Shown here: one piece after another, positions 35,614 through 47,978 of the stretch
Position numbering within the stretch: the first letter of the stretch is position 1
How the letters are laid out: every line of letters starts with the position of its first letter
Assembly: GCF_029227915.1 (NCBI RefSeq)
Contig: NC_079882.1
Coordinates: 26,107,001 to 26,171,000 of the forward strand
DNA length: 64,000 nt
From: Hydractinia symbiolongicarpus
Lineage: Eukaryota; Cnidaria; Hydrozoa; Anthoathecata; Hydractiniidae
Direction: 5' to 3'
Translations under genes and position numbers: made by a program
The notes under the pieces: model-generated
Databases searched by the model: none
The model's input: the letters and a program-made list of their open reading frames with translations, nothing else
What the model was told of the DNA's origin: nothing

Positions 35614-38600
35614 CCTAAAAATTAAATAAAATAAATTATCTTTCCTAATAACTAGTTATTGACCTCCATCACGGCATCACAATTTCCAGGACTTATTTTG
35701 TTGAACTTCAGTGCTATGGTTTTGTAACTGATAAGAAATGCGATATTTAAATATCGTCAATGCCAATATGAAATCACAAGTATTCAGATACATAGTTTTT
35801 TTATAAGCAAGGGAAAATTTGAAAACAGCTTTGGATATGCTTATGCTGAAACAGACAACCAGGCTTAGCGTATGTTTACGTTATAAATAAAATTATAAAC
35901 TTGCGTGCCGTTTTTCCCTTCAAAAGAACAGCAACAAAACTAAAGGTATAAGCCAAGTGGTGTTAATTCAGTCTTTTGTTATAAAGAATTAGAAAAGTCT
36001 GTGTCTTACTAAAATACTCATAACACAAGAAAAAAAACACATCACAAGGATTCATCAAGGCTTAGCAATATGTTTAGCATATATCTTACAAATTCCACTA
36101 TCTTGCGTTATGTTTTTAATAAATAAAATATGTACTCGCTCTTGTGAAGAGCTGAAGAGTGAAGACGACAAATCAGTTAAAAATCGATGATTCACGGTAT
36201 GACATAGTTGAATTTCCAAGGATTTAACCCCTCCTGAATGTCGAATTGTCGTTATATGTAGACTTTTATGAGTCACCCTTAGTCATCTTAATTAGTTGCT
36301 TTTATTTTTTTTAGCAATAAAAGTCGATTTAGTCAGAAGAGATTGATGGAAAGAAAAAGTTGAATTCTTCAGTGCAATCAGTGAACTTTATCAACAAATT
36401 AACGATGTTAATCAATATTAAAGCTGTAAGATAAACCATACCTTATTCATTCAACGATTGTCTTATGACACCTTCCCAAGACCAAGAACACCATAAAAAT
36501 AAATCTCTCAAGCACAAACATAAATTTTTAAGAAATTTCTATTGATGAACCGTTCACAATACATTTGATTTTACAAATGTCTCACAAAAGAAAAAAAATC
36601 AGTTAAAATTAAATATTTGTTAGGACGCTGTATGACATTGAATGAACTATTTTCTATGGCTTTAATTGCAAACTGGTTTAGATAGGGTACCTTTAGAGGA
36701 GGCGGTGATGAAATTAGAACACAGATCATACTAACAGGCTAATGTGAATTAGTCACTGCTTGTCGCCTCGTCAAAAAATAAAAGCAAAAAACGAAGCGTC
36801 TTTAATCTTTTATCAAAATAGGGCACAAGCGCGAAATAGTATCAACCTTTTATACACACGGTATTTCGATTTTTCTGCAGTTTTTATTTTCGCCACTTTT
36901 ACCAAATTAATAAAACGTCTCTCAAAACCTTCCATTCTCCCACGTCAATGCTGTCTCAAAATGTCTTTTTGATTGAAATAATTTGTATGAATTTGACATT
37001 GTTAAGTTGGAAGGAGATAATGGTCTAGTATCAGCAATTTTAAACATATATTTAAATGATTTGAAAATTTGTGACCACATTCTAACTTCATAAAGCAGCA
37101 GTTAAAACTAAATTCAACAAAAGATTCTTGGATTGGCATCTTCAAGCATAGTCCAATATGAACTAAAACTAAATTCAATCTAAAATACAAATACGAAAAA
37201 ACGTTTAATAACACGATTCAACAATAGTGCTCAAAAACCGCAAATTGGCGAAAACATTTTAACATGTGGGTGGCGCGTGGTGAAAATCTATAGTCAGTGA
37301 ACAGTCATTTAAAATAGCGAGATTTTAGCATATTTTACTTCAAGTCATCAATTTATTTTTTTAACGGAATCTTTGAAATTAGAAAAAGTATATGAGAAAA
37401 AACCTAACAAGCCTTGGGGACATGGCTGCAATGTAGTTTATGATTTTCCAACAGACGATAGATAAGATAACTTAAAGCAATAGGGTAAAGATGAGTATGA
37501 AATATTAAGTGCAAATATTTTTTTCTCTTGAACTAATTTTTCATTATTTCGTATTTCTGCTGACTGATTAAGATGTTGGAACCTGTAGTATGCGCTTAAT
37601 GTATTTGTTTTTGTGGCATGTATAGGTAATTTGATCTACGTTAACTGAAGGAATAAATATTCGCAAATTTTACGCTATGATATCATGATAAAAACTGTCC
37701 CATCAAAGTACTATAGGAGAGTTGGAGACGAGGTTGAGAATTTCGGAAAAAGAGTATTTGGAAAATTATCCGGAAAATGTGAAGTTCTCGCAAATTCGAA
37801 CTTTTAGGTCACGTTTTTGAAGAATTTTTACAGTTCACAAATGGGTGAACAATAACGCGTTTATTTTCTAAGTGTTATTTTCGCAAAAATTCCTTAGTTT
37901 GCCTTTAGCAAAATTTAAAAGAAAAAATCTTTCGTTTACGTTAGCGAGAACAAATTGTTGAGGAAATTTATTGCCCAAGGTATGTTTATAGCCTTTATAG
38001 GCTTGTTAAAAGAGAAAGGTGTACTTTAACTTTTCAAAAAAGAAACATAGACAAAAAACAAACTTTGCAGACCCTTTTGATCATGAGCTGAAAGTGTGAA
38101 CTTTAATTCTGTTTAAATGTTTTCTGTTTAAATAAATTCTGTTTAATTATGTTTAAAAATACTGACTAACCAGGAGTTTACCAGTGGCAAAATAAATTCA
38201 TATAGAGAACCCTGAAAATAAAGTTGTTGCAGTAAAATTTTTGATAATCACCAAATTCTTAACTGTTTAGGATATTAAAACCTAGATAGCTTCAGATTAA
38301 ACTTTTACTTACTTTATCTAAATTAAATTAATAATCGAGGCTAAGTAATTTGAGAACATAGTTTCCTCTAAATAATCTCCAGAGCAGAGGCTTGGTATTA
38401 TCACACGCCATCAGTCTCCTGATCGCAATCTACGAAGGAGTACTAAACAAAAACATAAGTGGTCAATTTGTTTGACAATGATGCAACGTAAACATGGTAG
38501 ATAGATTATTTTTACGAGTTGTTTATTGAAATTGTGATCAACTTCTTGACACAAAAAAATAAAAAATCATGGATAGACGGTTTATTTTGTTGCAGTCTCA

Positions 38601-39415
38601 AGAAAAGAGAAGAAATGTGCCAGGTAATTTATAGAGGGATTTTATAGTACAAATAAAAATTCAATATTTCGATAAAGATTTTATTACTATAACGCCAACA
38701 TACTAACGTATATATTCTGTCTACATTTTAAAATACAACCTACAGTCTTTAGAAGACCAAATTAGTCACATTTAATAACCTGTAAAATTCGCATGAATTT
38801 CCAACTGTTTTATCAACAAACTCATCTGTTTTTAGCTACCAAATTACTCGTTTTTAAATCTGCGATATTGAAATACTTTATATTTTATACATCGTATGTT
38901 TTTTTCATATATACTCTCTATACTTTTAAATATATCTATATAAATATCATTTTATGTACACACATATATCCATAATTTTTACACAAACTGCGGCTCCCAA
39001 TTAGAACATAGGAAAAAATACTAAAAGGGCGCGCAACAGACAAAAAGGTTTACAATACTGACACGTTCACAGCTGTCTTAAATACAATCTAAAAATAGTA
39101 CATAAAATAAATTTGGATAATAAATCACCACATATAATAGTTATTGATTCACTAACTGAATATGATAAGAATGCTTAAAAAATTCCAGAAAGAAATCTAA
39201 AAAAAACGACGTTTAAATTAGAAAATCAGAACCGTAACTTAAATGACCATTTCAAACGTCGAATCAATGTAGTATGAGAACTTATATCAAAAGCTCGATA
39301 CGACTGCATTGCAACCATTAAACTGGTATAAATACGTAAAATTCAAATTTTATCCCCCCAAAAAAAAACAACTAAAGAATTGTATAAATTTACAAATACG
39401 AAGCACAAAATAATT
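35614..39415. other. Intergenic region between the dystroglycan-like and basic-motif genes
   Basis: No gene recognised with confidence. The region just above 35613 should hold the 5' non-coding exon and promoter of the dystroglycan-like gene. The stretch below 39416 should hold the 3' untranslated region of the basic-motif gene. Two relatives of the dispersed core motif lie near 37412 and 37725. Confidence 0.45.
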
Positions 39416-42400
39416 TTATATGTTTTCACTGGATTGTTCTATTAAATAATCACCAGTTAAGGGTTGTTTATCTTCTTCCGTGTTCTCTGCTACAAGTAAA
39501 ACTTCCTTTTCTTTTGGAGACTGGCTAATATTGCACACATCGACATCTTCTTCTGGAGTATTTGAAGCTGAAGATACAACTTTTCTGGGAACACATTGCT
39601 TTCTTTTACGTCCAGACTGTTTCATTGGTTCAATGTCAGGCTCAGTTTTCACGAGCGGTGGAGAAAATAGCATAGCTGAAAAAAAGAGATGACAATTTAT
39701 TTCCTGATTTAGTTATGAATTCCTAAATCCAGAACTAGATATATTTTTTTGCGTAAGAAAAAAACCCAACAACACACAAATAAAAATACTTACAATAGGA
39801 CTTCTTGTCACGTTTTGCAACATCCATCACTCTATGGAAACTATCGTATTTGTCCAAGTACATGCGGGATGAATGTTTATATTCTTCATGCATATGACTA
39901 TGTCTGTGATGTATTGGGTAATCGTGTATGTATTTGTCCCCATGATATCCTGGAGCATCATGGTAAAAATGATGAAATTCATCCATCTCCTTATAAGATC
40001 GTGGTGAGGGATAGTAAAAGCGATTTTTGCCATGGAAGAGATAGTGTTCAGGATTAAAGCGTCCATACTTTTCATGAATGTGATGATTATCATACTTTCC
40101 CCTATGATGCACGTGGTGTGAGTGGACATCCTCTGAGTAAAGCGAGTCAGGCCTTGATGGTGTTACCTTGACCCGGCAGCCTTTTAATTGAGAATCTAAA
40201 AATGATTCATCGTGTACACCATTTGGCATTTTCAGCTTTTCTTTCATCTCATTACTTTCACTGGATGTATTTAACAGATCTGTACAATCCTCTGAGCTGT
40301 TTTGCATTTTTAGACGAGCTCTTCGTCTTCTTTGAGCCTCTCTATTTGACCTGCGACGTCTTTCCAATTGTTCACTTGTTAATTTTTCTCTACTCTTTTC
40401 CTCAAATGATTTGATAGATTCTGAACTTAACGCTTTAGGGTGTCCATTAATCTGATCTGTCTTCCCGCTTTCTTTGTTGTCCAATGAATCAACATTTGTA
40501 GTTCCATCTTTGTTTTCAAATTCTGTGTTAGGCTGTACAATTACTAACTTATCACCATCTTCATCTTCAATTTCTCCATTCCAATTGGGTGACTCTTTTT
40601 TAAGAGTGGAGCAAATATTTTCCAGAACACTCTTCTTTGAACAACTATCCGATGAAGGGGACATCTTCTCACTTTCTGGAGAAAAGTCTTGTGATTTCAT
40701 ATCTTCATAATCTCTAGTTTTGGGAACAACTTGAAGTAACTCTGAATCCTTACTACTTGTGAACTTGTTGTACTGTTTGTCAGATGGAATTGAAACAGCT
40801 AAGGCAGATTTTTCATTATGCATGCTTGGTATATAGTCATCATTGAAGTCCTCTGAATTACTTCCAACACAGCTTGGTGAATATTTGCAACCATCATAAT
40901 GATCATCACCTTCATATCTGGGGAATACACGATGTGGTAACTTTTCCATTCTATGTACATGTGAAAGGAAATCATCATGATTTTTGTGAAGAGCATGTGG
41001 TTGATAAAGAGGTGAATGATAATATCTTGGCATACCATCTTCCTGTGAATTAGGATGTAGTTGATCGCTATGATTAGCTTGAGATTTTGCCTACAGAAAA
41101 ATATATAAAATAAGCAACAAAAAACCTAACAAGATAACTATATTCTGATATTAGCCAACTGTAACAAGTCTGTTTATTTTATAACTTTGTATCCACATGC
41201 AAAAGATGTTGGATATTCCACAAAAATTAAGACTTCATTTCTATTATTGCTCATTGCAAAATAAAAACACATATAATTCTTCAACCAGGAAAGGAATTTA
41301 ATTCAAGCTAAGCAGAAGAGCCAAAAAAATTATAAAAAAAAGATTTGGTGATAAAAAACGTTTCCATACTGGTGAAAAGTACACCCTTTTACATTCCATG
41401 TGCATTTAACTACATGTCAATGCCAGCCATATACACTTAAAAAACTGCTAAATTATTTATATACATATATTATGATGGCATAAAGTTACCTTTTCTAATC
41501 GTATTCTTGCTCTTCGTTCCCTTTGATAATCCCTCTCCCTTTTTCTTAAGTCCTCAAGCTCTTCCTCAGAAAGCTTTTTTCTGTCAACATTACGACTAAT
41601 TAATCTTTTTTTCTCTGCCGAACTAGGTGGAGATGTGTTATCTGGGGATTTCCTTCCTTCAGGTGATATAGAGCGGTCAATGGTTGAATGTGGTTGATGA
41701 ATTGGATGATACATATGGGGTGAGAGGTGATGGCTCTTGTGAAAATTATGTGGTAAGTGGAAATCTCTTTCTTTGTGACCATGTTGATCGTCAGAATGTA
41801 GCCTTGGGAGGTACATATCAGGGTAATGTCTTTCTCGGAAATAATGACTAGATGGAGAGTGGTGATGGCCAGGTGCATCTGGCATATACACGGCAGGATA
41901 ATGCATGTGGTGATTTGAAGGAAGATGGTGTTGATGAGGTGACATCAAATGAAATTTCGGAGACAAATGGCTATTGGTATTTCTTTGTTCTTCTGATCTC
42001 TTTTGCTCTGGGGAAGCAGAATGGTGACTTTTGACGATTTTGTCTTGAGATTCTGTGTTTGAGTTAGGTGAAACATCATTTTCCTCCTTTACCTGGGAAA
42101 TAATTTCAATGTGATAATTTCAGGTTTTATAGCTTTCTATGAAATTCATCAGTTGTGTAATAAATACATCAGGCAGGGAAACTACTAAGGGTGTACTGCT
42201 ATTTAGGTGATAAGAGTAAGATGGAAGACTGAAAAGTGCCTATTTGGTGCTTCTGTTGATATTTACTAACATCAACAATTAGTTTTTTAAGGCACTTGAG
42301 TAATTTAAGGTGACTGCAACCAAAGATGCCCATGCTTGACACAGACAGAGCAAGCCTGACAGCCTAAATTCAGAATTTTTGGCTGACATAGTTTAAGGTC

Positions 42401-44344
42401 TGTAGCAGAATATAGGTAGATAGATAGATGGCTACCTCAAATCTTCGGGAAGATATACCCTTTCTATATTATTTCCTTATTTTCAGACTCAATTGTCCAC
42501 ACTCCACCAGACAATTTCCTTAACATGCAACAGCTTACAGTGTGCCACCTCACCCATTTACCTCCCAGATAGATAGACCAGCTGGGGTTGACCTGGGGCT
42601 ATGGTAAAGCTACTTACAGAGAAGTTATCATTGTTTGCAAGTAGACGTGTTCTCTCCCTTTGTTTCCTTTTAGCATCTCTTTCCCGTTTTCTAAGTCTTT
42701 CTAGTTCATCAGTAGGTAGGAAATGTCTTCGACTTATTTTTTTCCCATTACTTATGAATTCTTTGTTTGAAGCATCCATGGAATTTTCATCCGAACTATA
42801 CAGCATACTCTGGGTATCTTGATTACTACCACAGTTTGAATCAGTTTCATTTGATGTAGATACTTGCTTCTGAAATTTCCTATCCTCATCAATATTAACA
42901 TCAATTTCACTTTCCTTCAACTTTGTTGTTGTAGCATCTGATACGAACTATGGTGGATATTGTAATTAAGTGAACAGCCAGGAAAAAAGTGTTAATTATA
43001 AGAACCATGGTGAAAAAAAATGAGATATACTAATAATTTGGAAATAATTTGTGACTTTTAACGTAAAGTACAAAAACTTACCTCATCTGTTGGAGCATTA
43101 TTTGGCGACATATTACACACCATAGATGGAAGGTCGGATGATTGTTTCTTTGAAGATACTTTTTTTTTAGGTTTATCACTATCTGTGTTTTCAGTCTGGT
43201 CTAAAAAAGCTTCCCATGCAGCATCATCATCATGCCATCCTTGTGCTTGTCTCTGGTAAGAAATGTCAAAACAGTGTTATAAAATAAATTTATCTGCATA
43301 AATAGAAAATTATTCCCAAGATTACACAAAAAAAGAATGCAAAAGTAAAATATAAACTTGACAATAGTGTAGCTCAGAAAACATTGATAATATAGAAAAT
43401 TGATGGATTTTTTATTTTTTATCATTTCATTACCAAATAAAATGCTAAGTTTAAATAAAAAGCAGCTGTCTTAAGTAAAAAAAAGGATTTCTCTTTTATT
43501 CTTTTGTCAATTTTTCAAACATATTGATGAGATATATAAAAAAACCTAGTACATATTCACTGATCAAAGAAAAGCCACCTGCTTCATATCTGAGAACAGG
43601 ACAAAGGATTTTGATAAATTAAAGTGTTTTGTAACACAAAAGAATCACTTTTTATTGTGAAGGCCATCAATTAATGACATATGCTTCTATTTTTTGGTAG
43701 TATAAAGAAAATATATTATGCTATCTTAAGTAATAAAAGTTTTACACAATATTCACAATGACTGTTTTCTCCCACATAAAATGTCAAAAATGACTGTTGA
43801 GGAGTAACAAAAAAATTATGACTTATGCCTGTTTTCATTATTTTAGGATAAAATAATTTGGACTATCACATTTATGATGTAAATGAATATGTAACAGAAT
43901 TAAATTTATAAAACAGTATATATATATATTTACCTTTTGTGCTCTAATGCGATCCCTACGACTTTGTTGGGCTTTTCTTTCTCTCTCCCTAAGTCTACGC
44001 AACTCTTCTGGGGACATGTCACAGCGGTTACGCTTGCGCACATTACGTTTTTTCTTTGCTTCTGCAACTCTTTTGCCATTGTTCATTACATCATGGTGAG
44101 TTATCTGTCTGGCAATGTTTTCTTTCATTTCATCACTTATCCCACCATTTGATAATTCATTATTGGTTTTGGATATAATACCTGACCTTTCATTATATGT
44201 GAAATTTTGTAAATCAAGATGATTTTTATCTTCTTGACAAGTTTCCTCACACACTTCTCTTATGTGATGTTCACTGATGGGGTAGGAAGATACATGATCC
44301 TTGTGAAAAGATATGGGATATGCTGAAACTGTTTCTGCTGCCAT
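39416..44344 (-). CDS. Probable nuclear protein with four basic STPR-like motifs
   Basis: Six coding exons joined in phase: 44344-43934, 43252-43082, 42947-42618, 42092-41490, 41090-39794, 39675-39416; 1023 residues. Four copies of a basic motif of about 27 residues are seen near residues 110-137, 270-299, 478-505 and 742-768, for example SPEELRRLRERERKAQQSRR and LSEEELEDLRKRERDYQRER. In three cases the motif sits at the 3' end of its exon. The form (S/T-x-E/D-E/Q-L, then R-rich with RER and R-x-R) resembles the 23-residue STPR repeat of silkworm FMBP-1, and the fourth copy (SNREAQRRRRARLK) also resembles a bZIP basic region without a zipper. Regions between are His-, Tyr- and Met-rich. The C-terminus has GRKRKQ (nuclear signal-like) and VKTEP (SUMO consensus). 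DNA binding is inferred. Confidence 0.75.
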
Positions 44345-45040
44345 ATTTGTTATGATGGTAACTGGACCCCAAACTAATATAATTACTAGCTATCCCTAAA
44401 TAAAAAAAAAATAAAAAATATATATAAATAAAAATAAAAAAAAGTTTAAGTAAAATCCCACTGGTAAACGTTGAGTTTTCATTATATACAACGAAAAAAT
44501 TTCTTTGACATGCTGAAGAAGTACCAGTCAACTAATAAATGATCAAAAGCTATCTTTTTTCCACATGACTGCCTCTGAGCATCACTTCGAAATATGTTTT
44601 TGTAAACAAAACTCACTAGCATCATTCAGAAGGAAGTTTTTTTGACGAAAAATAAAATTATCGCTACGAAGATTACTGTCATACAGTAGCTAATAATATA
44701 AATAACTGGCTTGCTATTATTCAAAAACAAAAATTTAAGCGGACAAAATTTAAAATAAAATCTCATAACAACCACGTGAATTTCAGATTTTTTTAATGTC
44801 AACTAAAATTAAAACAATTTTTAACGTAGCCGTTTCTCAGAAAGGTCTCGTAACATCTCCGAAAATAACCACAAATTATTGCTAGCTAAATAGCTACTAT
44901 AGCTATGACTAAAAGAAGAAGTAACCAGAAATACAGAATAGTAGCAAAACTTGATATGGTCATTGTTTATGAGCAGTCAAGCTACGAAGATAGGTACAAC
45001 ACATATTAAACACATATTCTTACTTAAATATACATCTCCC

Positions 45041-45118
45041 TACCTCATCCCTCCATTTCTGTTTCTTCTTCACTTTTTCATTGGCAAGACAATATCGTAT
45101 ATCTAATGACACGGTCAT
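45041..45118 (-). CDS. Candidate upstream first exon of the basic-motif gene
   Basis: Minus-strand ATG at 45118 opens 25 codons (MTVSLDIRYC...KKQKWRDE) ending at a good donor, GATGAG|GTAGGG, near 45043. The phase 0 end could join directly to exon 43252-43082 (RQAQGW), or to an acceptor near 44390 that reads through in frame to ATG 44344. Joining at the more obvious TTTAG acceptor there gives an immediate stop, in which case this would be 5' leader with a short upstream ORF. The codon pattern looks coding, but this is a weak call. Confidence 0.4.
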
Positions 45119-45126
45119 TGTGTCAC

Positions 45127-45909
45127 TGTTCTGCCCAGATTTCGAAAACGGCCTGTTTACAACCGGGACAGCCGGATTATGTACACATGATCCGATTATG
45201 TTTTTTTTGCACTGGTTATGTAGTGGTGACCGGATTATGAACGCTGATATAATGGCTGGCCAGGCAGGCTGTGATTGGCATTTTCTTCGAACTTTTGTGA
45301 ATTAAACATTCTCTGGAAGATAGAACACCCCTAAAAACTAGAGATGGCGGAAGAAAAACTTCTCGACGTAATTCTTAGTTTAAAACTAATCTTGTAGTAA
45401 ATACATTTCAGCATAATATACTTTGAAGTAACTAAATTTCACGGAACCTAAATTATTCTTTTTGCGGGAATTAAGTTTGGTGAAAAGTTATTAAACTTGC
45501 GAATCCCAAAATTTAGTATTTGCCGCGAAATTTCGTTTCATTTGAGAGCAACAACAACTTTGCCACCAGGGCTATTCGCTTTCAGAAGTGATGACGAATG
45601 ATATAAAAGCGGTCGGCCCCGATTATATTTGTTCTATAAGTCCGGAATAATATTTGACTGTGTCATACATAAGTCGGCCTGCCTCGATTATGTTCGTTCT
45701 ATAATAAATGAGAAATAATATTACACTGTCGTATATAAACTGGCCTGCCCTGATTATATGTCCCTTTTATAAGTGCCAAATAATATTTTTTGAGTAATAA
45801 GTTGGCCTGTCCTGATTATGTTGCCCTGATTATGTATTTTCTGCCCTGTTCTTAACCGGTGCAAGCTGCCGTACTTAATCAGGCCAATGTTCATTATCCG
45901 GGCAGAACA
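45127..45909. mobile_element. 783-bp TIR DNA element with internal tandem repeats
   Basis: Ends are TGTTCTGCCC and GGGCAGAACA inside a TCAC/TCAC target duplication (45123-45126 and 45910-45913). The inverted similarity extends about 35 bases inward, including GGCCTG. Internally, about four units of 62-70 bases, each with GGCCTGCCCTGATTATRT and usually an AATAATATT core, run from about 45612 to 45830. No transposase ORF is present, so it is non-autonomous. Confidence 0.75.
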
Positions 45910-45913
45910 TCAC

Positions 45914-47978
45914 CAGCACGTCAATCGAATTCTTTATTCAGATTTGTGAATGTGAGTAACTAATAATACTGACCAGATTATGAATTAACAACATATTAAT
46001 TTACGGACCTGAAACTTGGCCTTTTTTAAAAGTACTCGTATGGAATATAATGATTTTTTATCGCAATAAATAATCGATATTGTTTTAACACTATTCAAAA
46101 ATACGTGTAGGCTTGTTAAATGAAATTTTTTATATATTTTTATTTTAAATTTGTAGATATTATTTTAGCTCAATCGTTTCAACATTCAAGATAACTTTCA
46201 GACAGAATCTGGTCAGTAAAATAATAATGCGTTAAAAATACAGGCGGACTGGAAACGGTTTTACACTAGTGTTGAAAGATCGAACCAATCACATGCGCCT
46301 AATTTTACAAAAACAAAGAGAAAATTGTGTCTTTGTTTAACCATGCTTGAACTTATTGTCATAAAATGCAGATTCTGTAATGTTTAAAAAACACCTGTCT
46401 CTTTTAGTTATAACGCGTTTTCAAGATTATTGATACTGGTGATAATATTTTAGTTGTCGGTGCTTTGATTACATTTTGTTATTAAGATGTCCCCGCAAAG
46501 CACATGTACGTCGAAATTGTCCACGTTTCAAATTTGACACTTTTGTCATGGATGACGCGTTTAGGGAAGATCAAAAATTTGCTACCAGTAAATCATTGCT
46601 CACATATACTCGATATATCGATGCATTTTTTTTCTGAACTATTTTAGTAACGACAAACCTGAAACAGTTTCTTTTGTGCTGCTGTTAGAAAAAATTTAAA
46701 ATTTAACAACTAAAACATTTCGCTTGACATGTCACGTAGCAACGGCAGAAGTTTCCATAAAACATCTGTCGTAATCTTTACATACTGTTTTTTTTTCAAA
46801 ACAAATATTAAGTCACTTTTCAGGCGCCATTTTTATTTTATTCAAATTTGATTTAATTTTTTTGTCATTGCCTAAAGGGAAGAGATAGAGAGTTTACTTC
46901 AACTATCGACAGGCGTTGACGTACATGCTCAAAAAAATGGTGTTTGATCCTTTTTCACATGGCCAACATGTATTTTCCGTTTAGAAAGTTTCTATTGAGA
47001 ATAATTTTGTAATAACTTAAAAAAATATTTGATAAGGTTTGTCACAAAGCAATTATTTTAACTTCATCTGCCGCAGGAACGAAAATTTTCAGGACAACAA
47101 AAAGTAACAGCAATTCGTTTTGTCTATAAGAAATTCATACGAGGGTATTTTAGAACATAGAAAACTCCGTCATTAATTTCATCTTGACTGATCTCATCAA
47201 AAATTTAGATGTGAATTTAGAACGTGTTTTTTATTGTTCTGTTTTCTTTCCTTCGTTTTGGCGCTTGTGTTTAGCACCTCCATCACTTAGCAACACGCCG
47301 TAACACCCATTGTATTTTAAAGGTCAAGCGTTGTAGTCAATGAAGGTAGTGGGGTCCTTTAAATATCAAATACGAAAAGGTACATCTTAAGGTCATACGC
47401 AATTTAATGAAGTATTTTGTCTTTTCGATGCAATTTGACATTCTATTTATAACATTTGGAGTGCTTTTTAGTCAATCTAGAGGGTAAAAAATCTGCTTCG
47501 TAGCCCCTGTAATGGGTAGGGCCTCCCTAAATCACTTAATATGAAAAGGTCCATGGATTACAGACACGCACCTTTATCTGTTAACCTGTTACTACGACAC
47601 CCTTAAATAAATCATTGTGGCTGGCTGTGTCTTGTTGCATTTTTTTTATGCCAGAACAAGACGAACCTTAAAAAACTAAATGTTGCTATCTTCCCACCAA
47701 ATTTTAGCCTTTACCAGAATCTTCAATCTTGATAAAATCTGAGTCTGGAAGTTTTATAGAAATTGAACGTGTAATCGAGTGACTAATGGAGTAAGCGAAT
47801 CTAACAATTAATTTATGGAAACTGAAATTATTCTAAGATATAAAGTTACATATGATTTAGAACATAAAACAAATTATTTAACCCGCTAATCTTCTGATAG
47901 TGTATTGCCACGATCCTCGTTTTTATCGCGAGTTTGTCGACTTTCCCGCGTTTTTATAGTGTTTCTTCCCGTAATTAT
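45914..47978. other. Intergenic region between the TIR element and the UBE3A 3' end
   Basis: No gene, clear repeat array or RNA gene recognised on either strand. The part just below 47979 should be the 3' untranslated region of the UBE3A-like gene. Confidence 0.45.

Noticed and set aside
38569-38635. Possible plus-strand first exon starting MDRRFILLQSQEKRRNVP with a GTAATT donor.
   Set aside because: No downstream plus-strand exon could be joined to it. It is short, AT-rich and overlaps presumed 3' untranslated sequence of the minus-strand gene.
39827-40129. Overlapping minus-strand ORF in another frame inside the His-rich exon.
   Set aside because: A frame shadow of the long real exon, created by repeated CAT/ATG-rich codons.
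43907-43933. TA-rich run as a promoter TATA element.
   Set aside because: It lies immediately inside an intron at a splice donor of the basic-motif gene and is simply a TA microsatellite.
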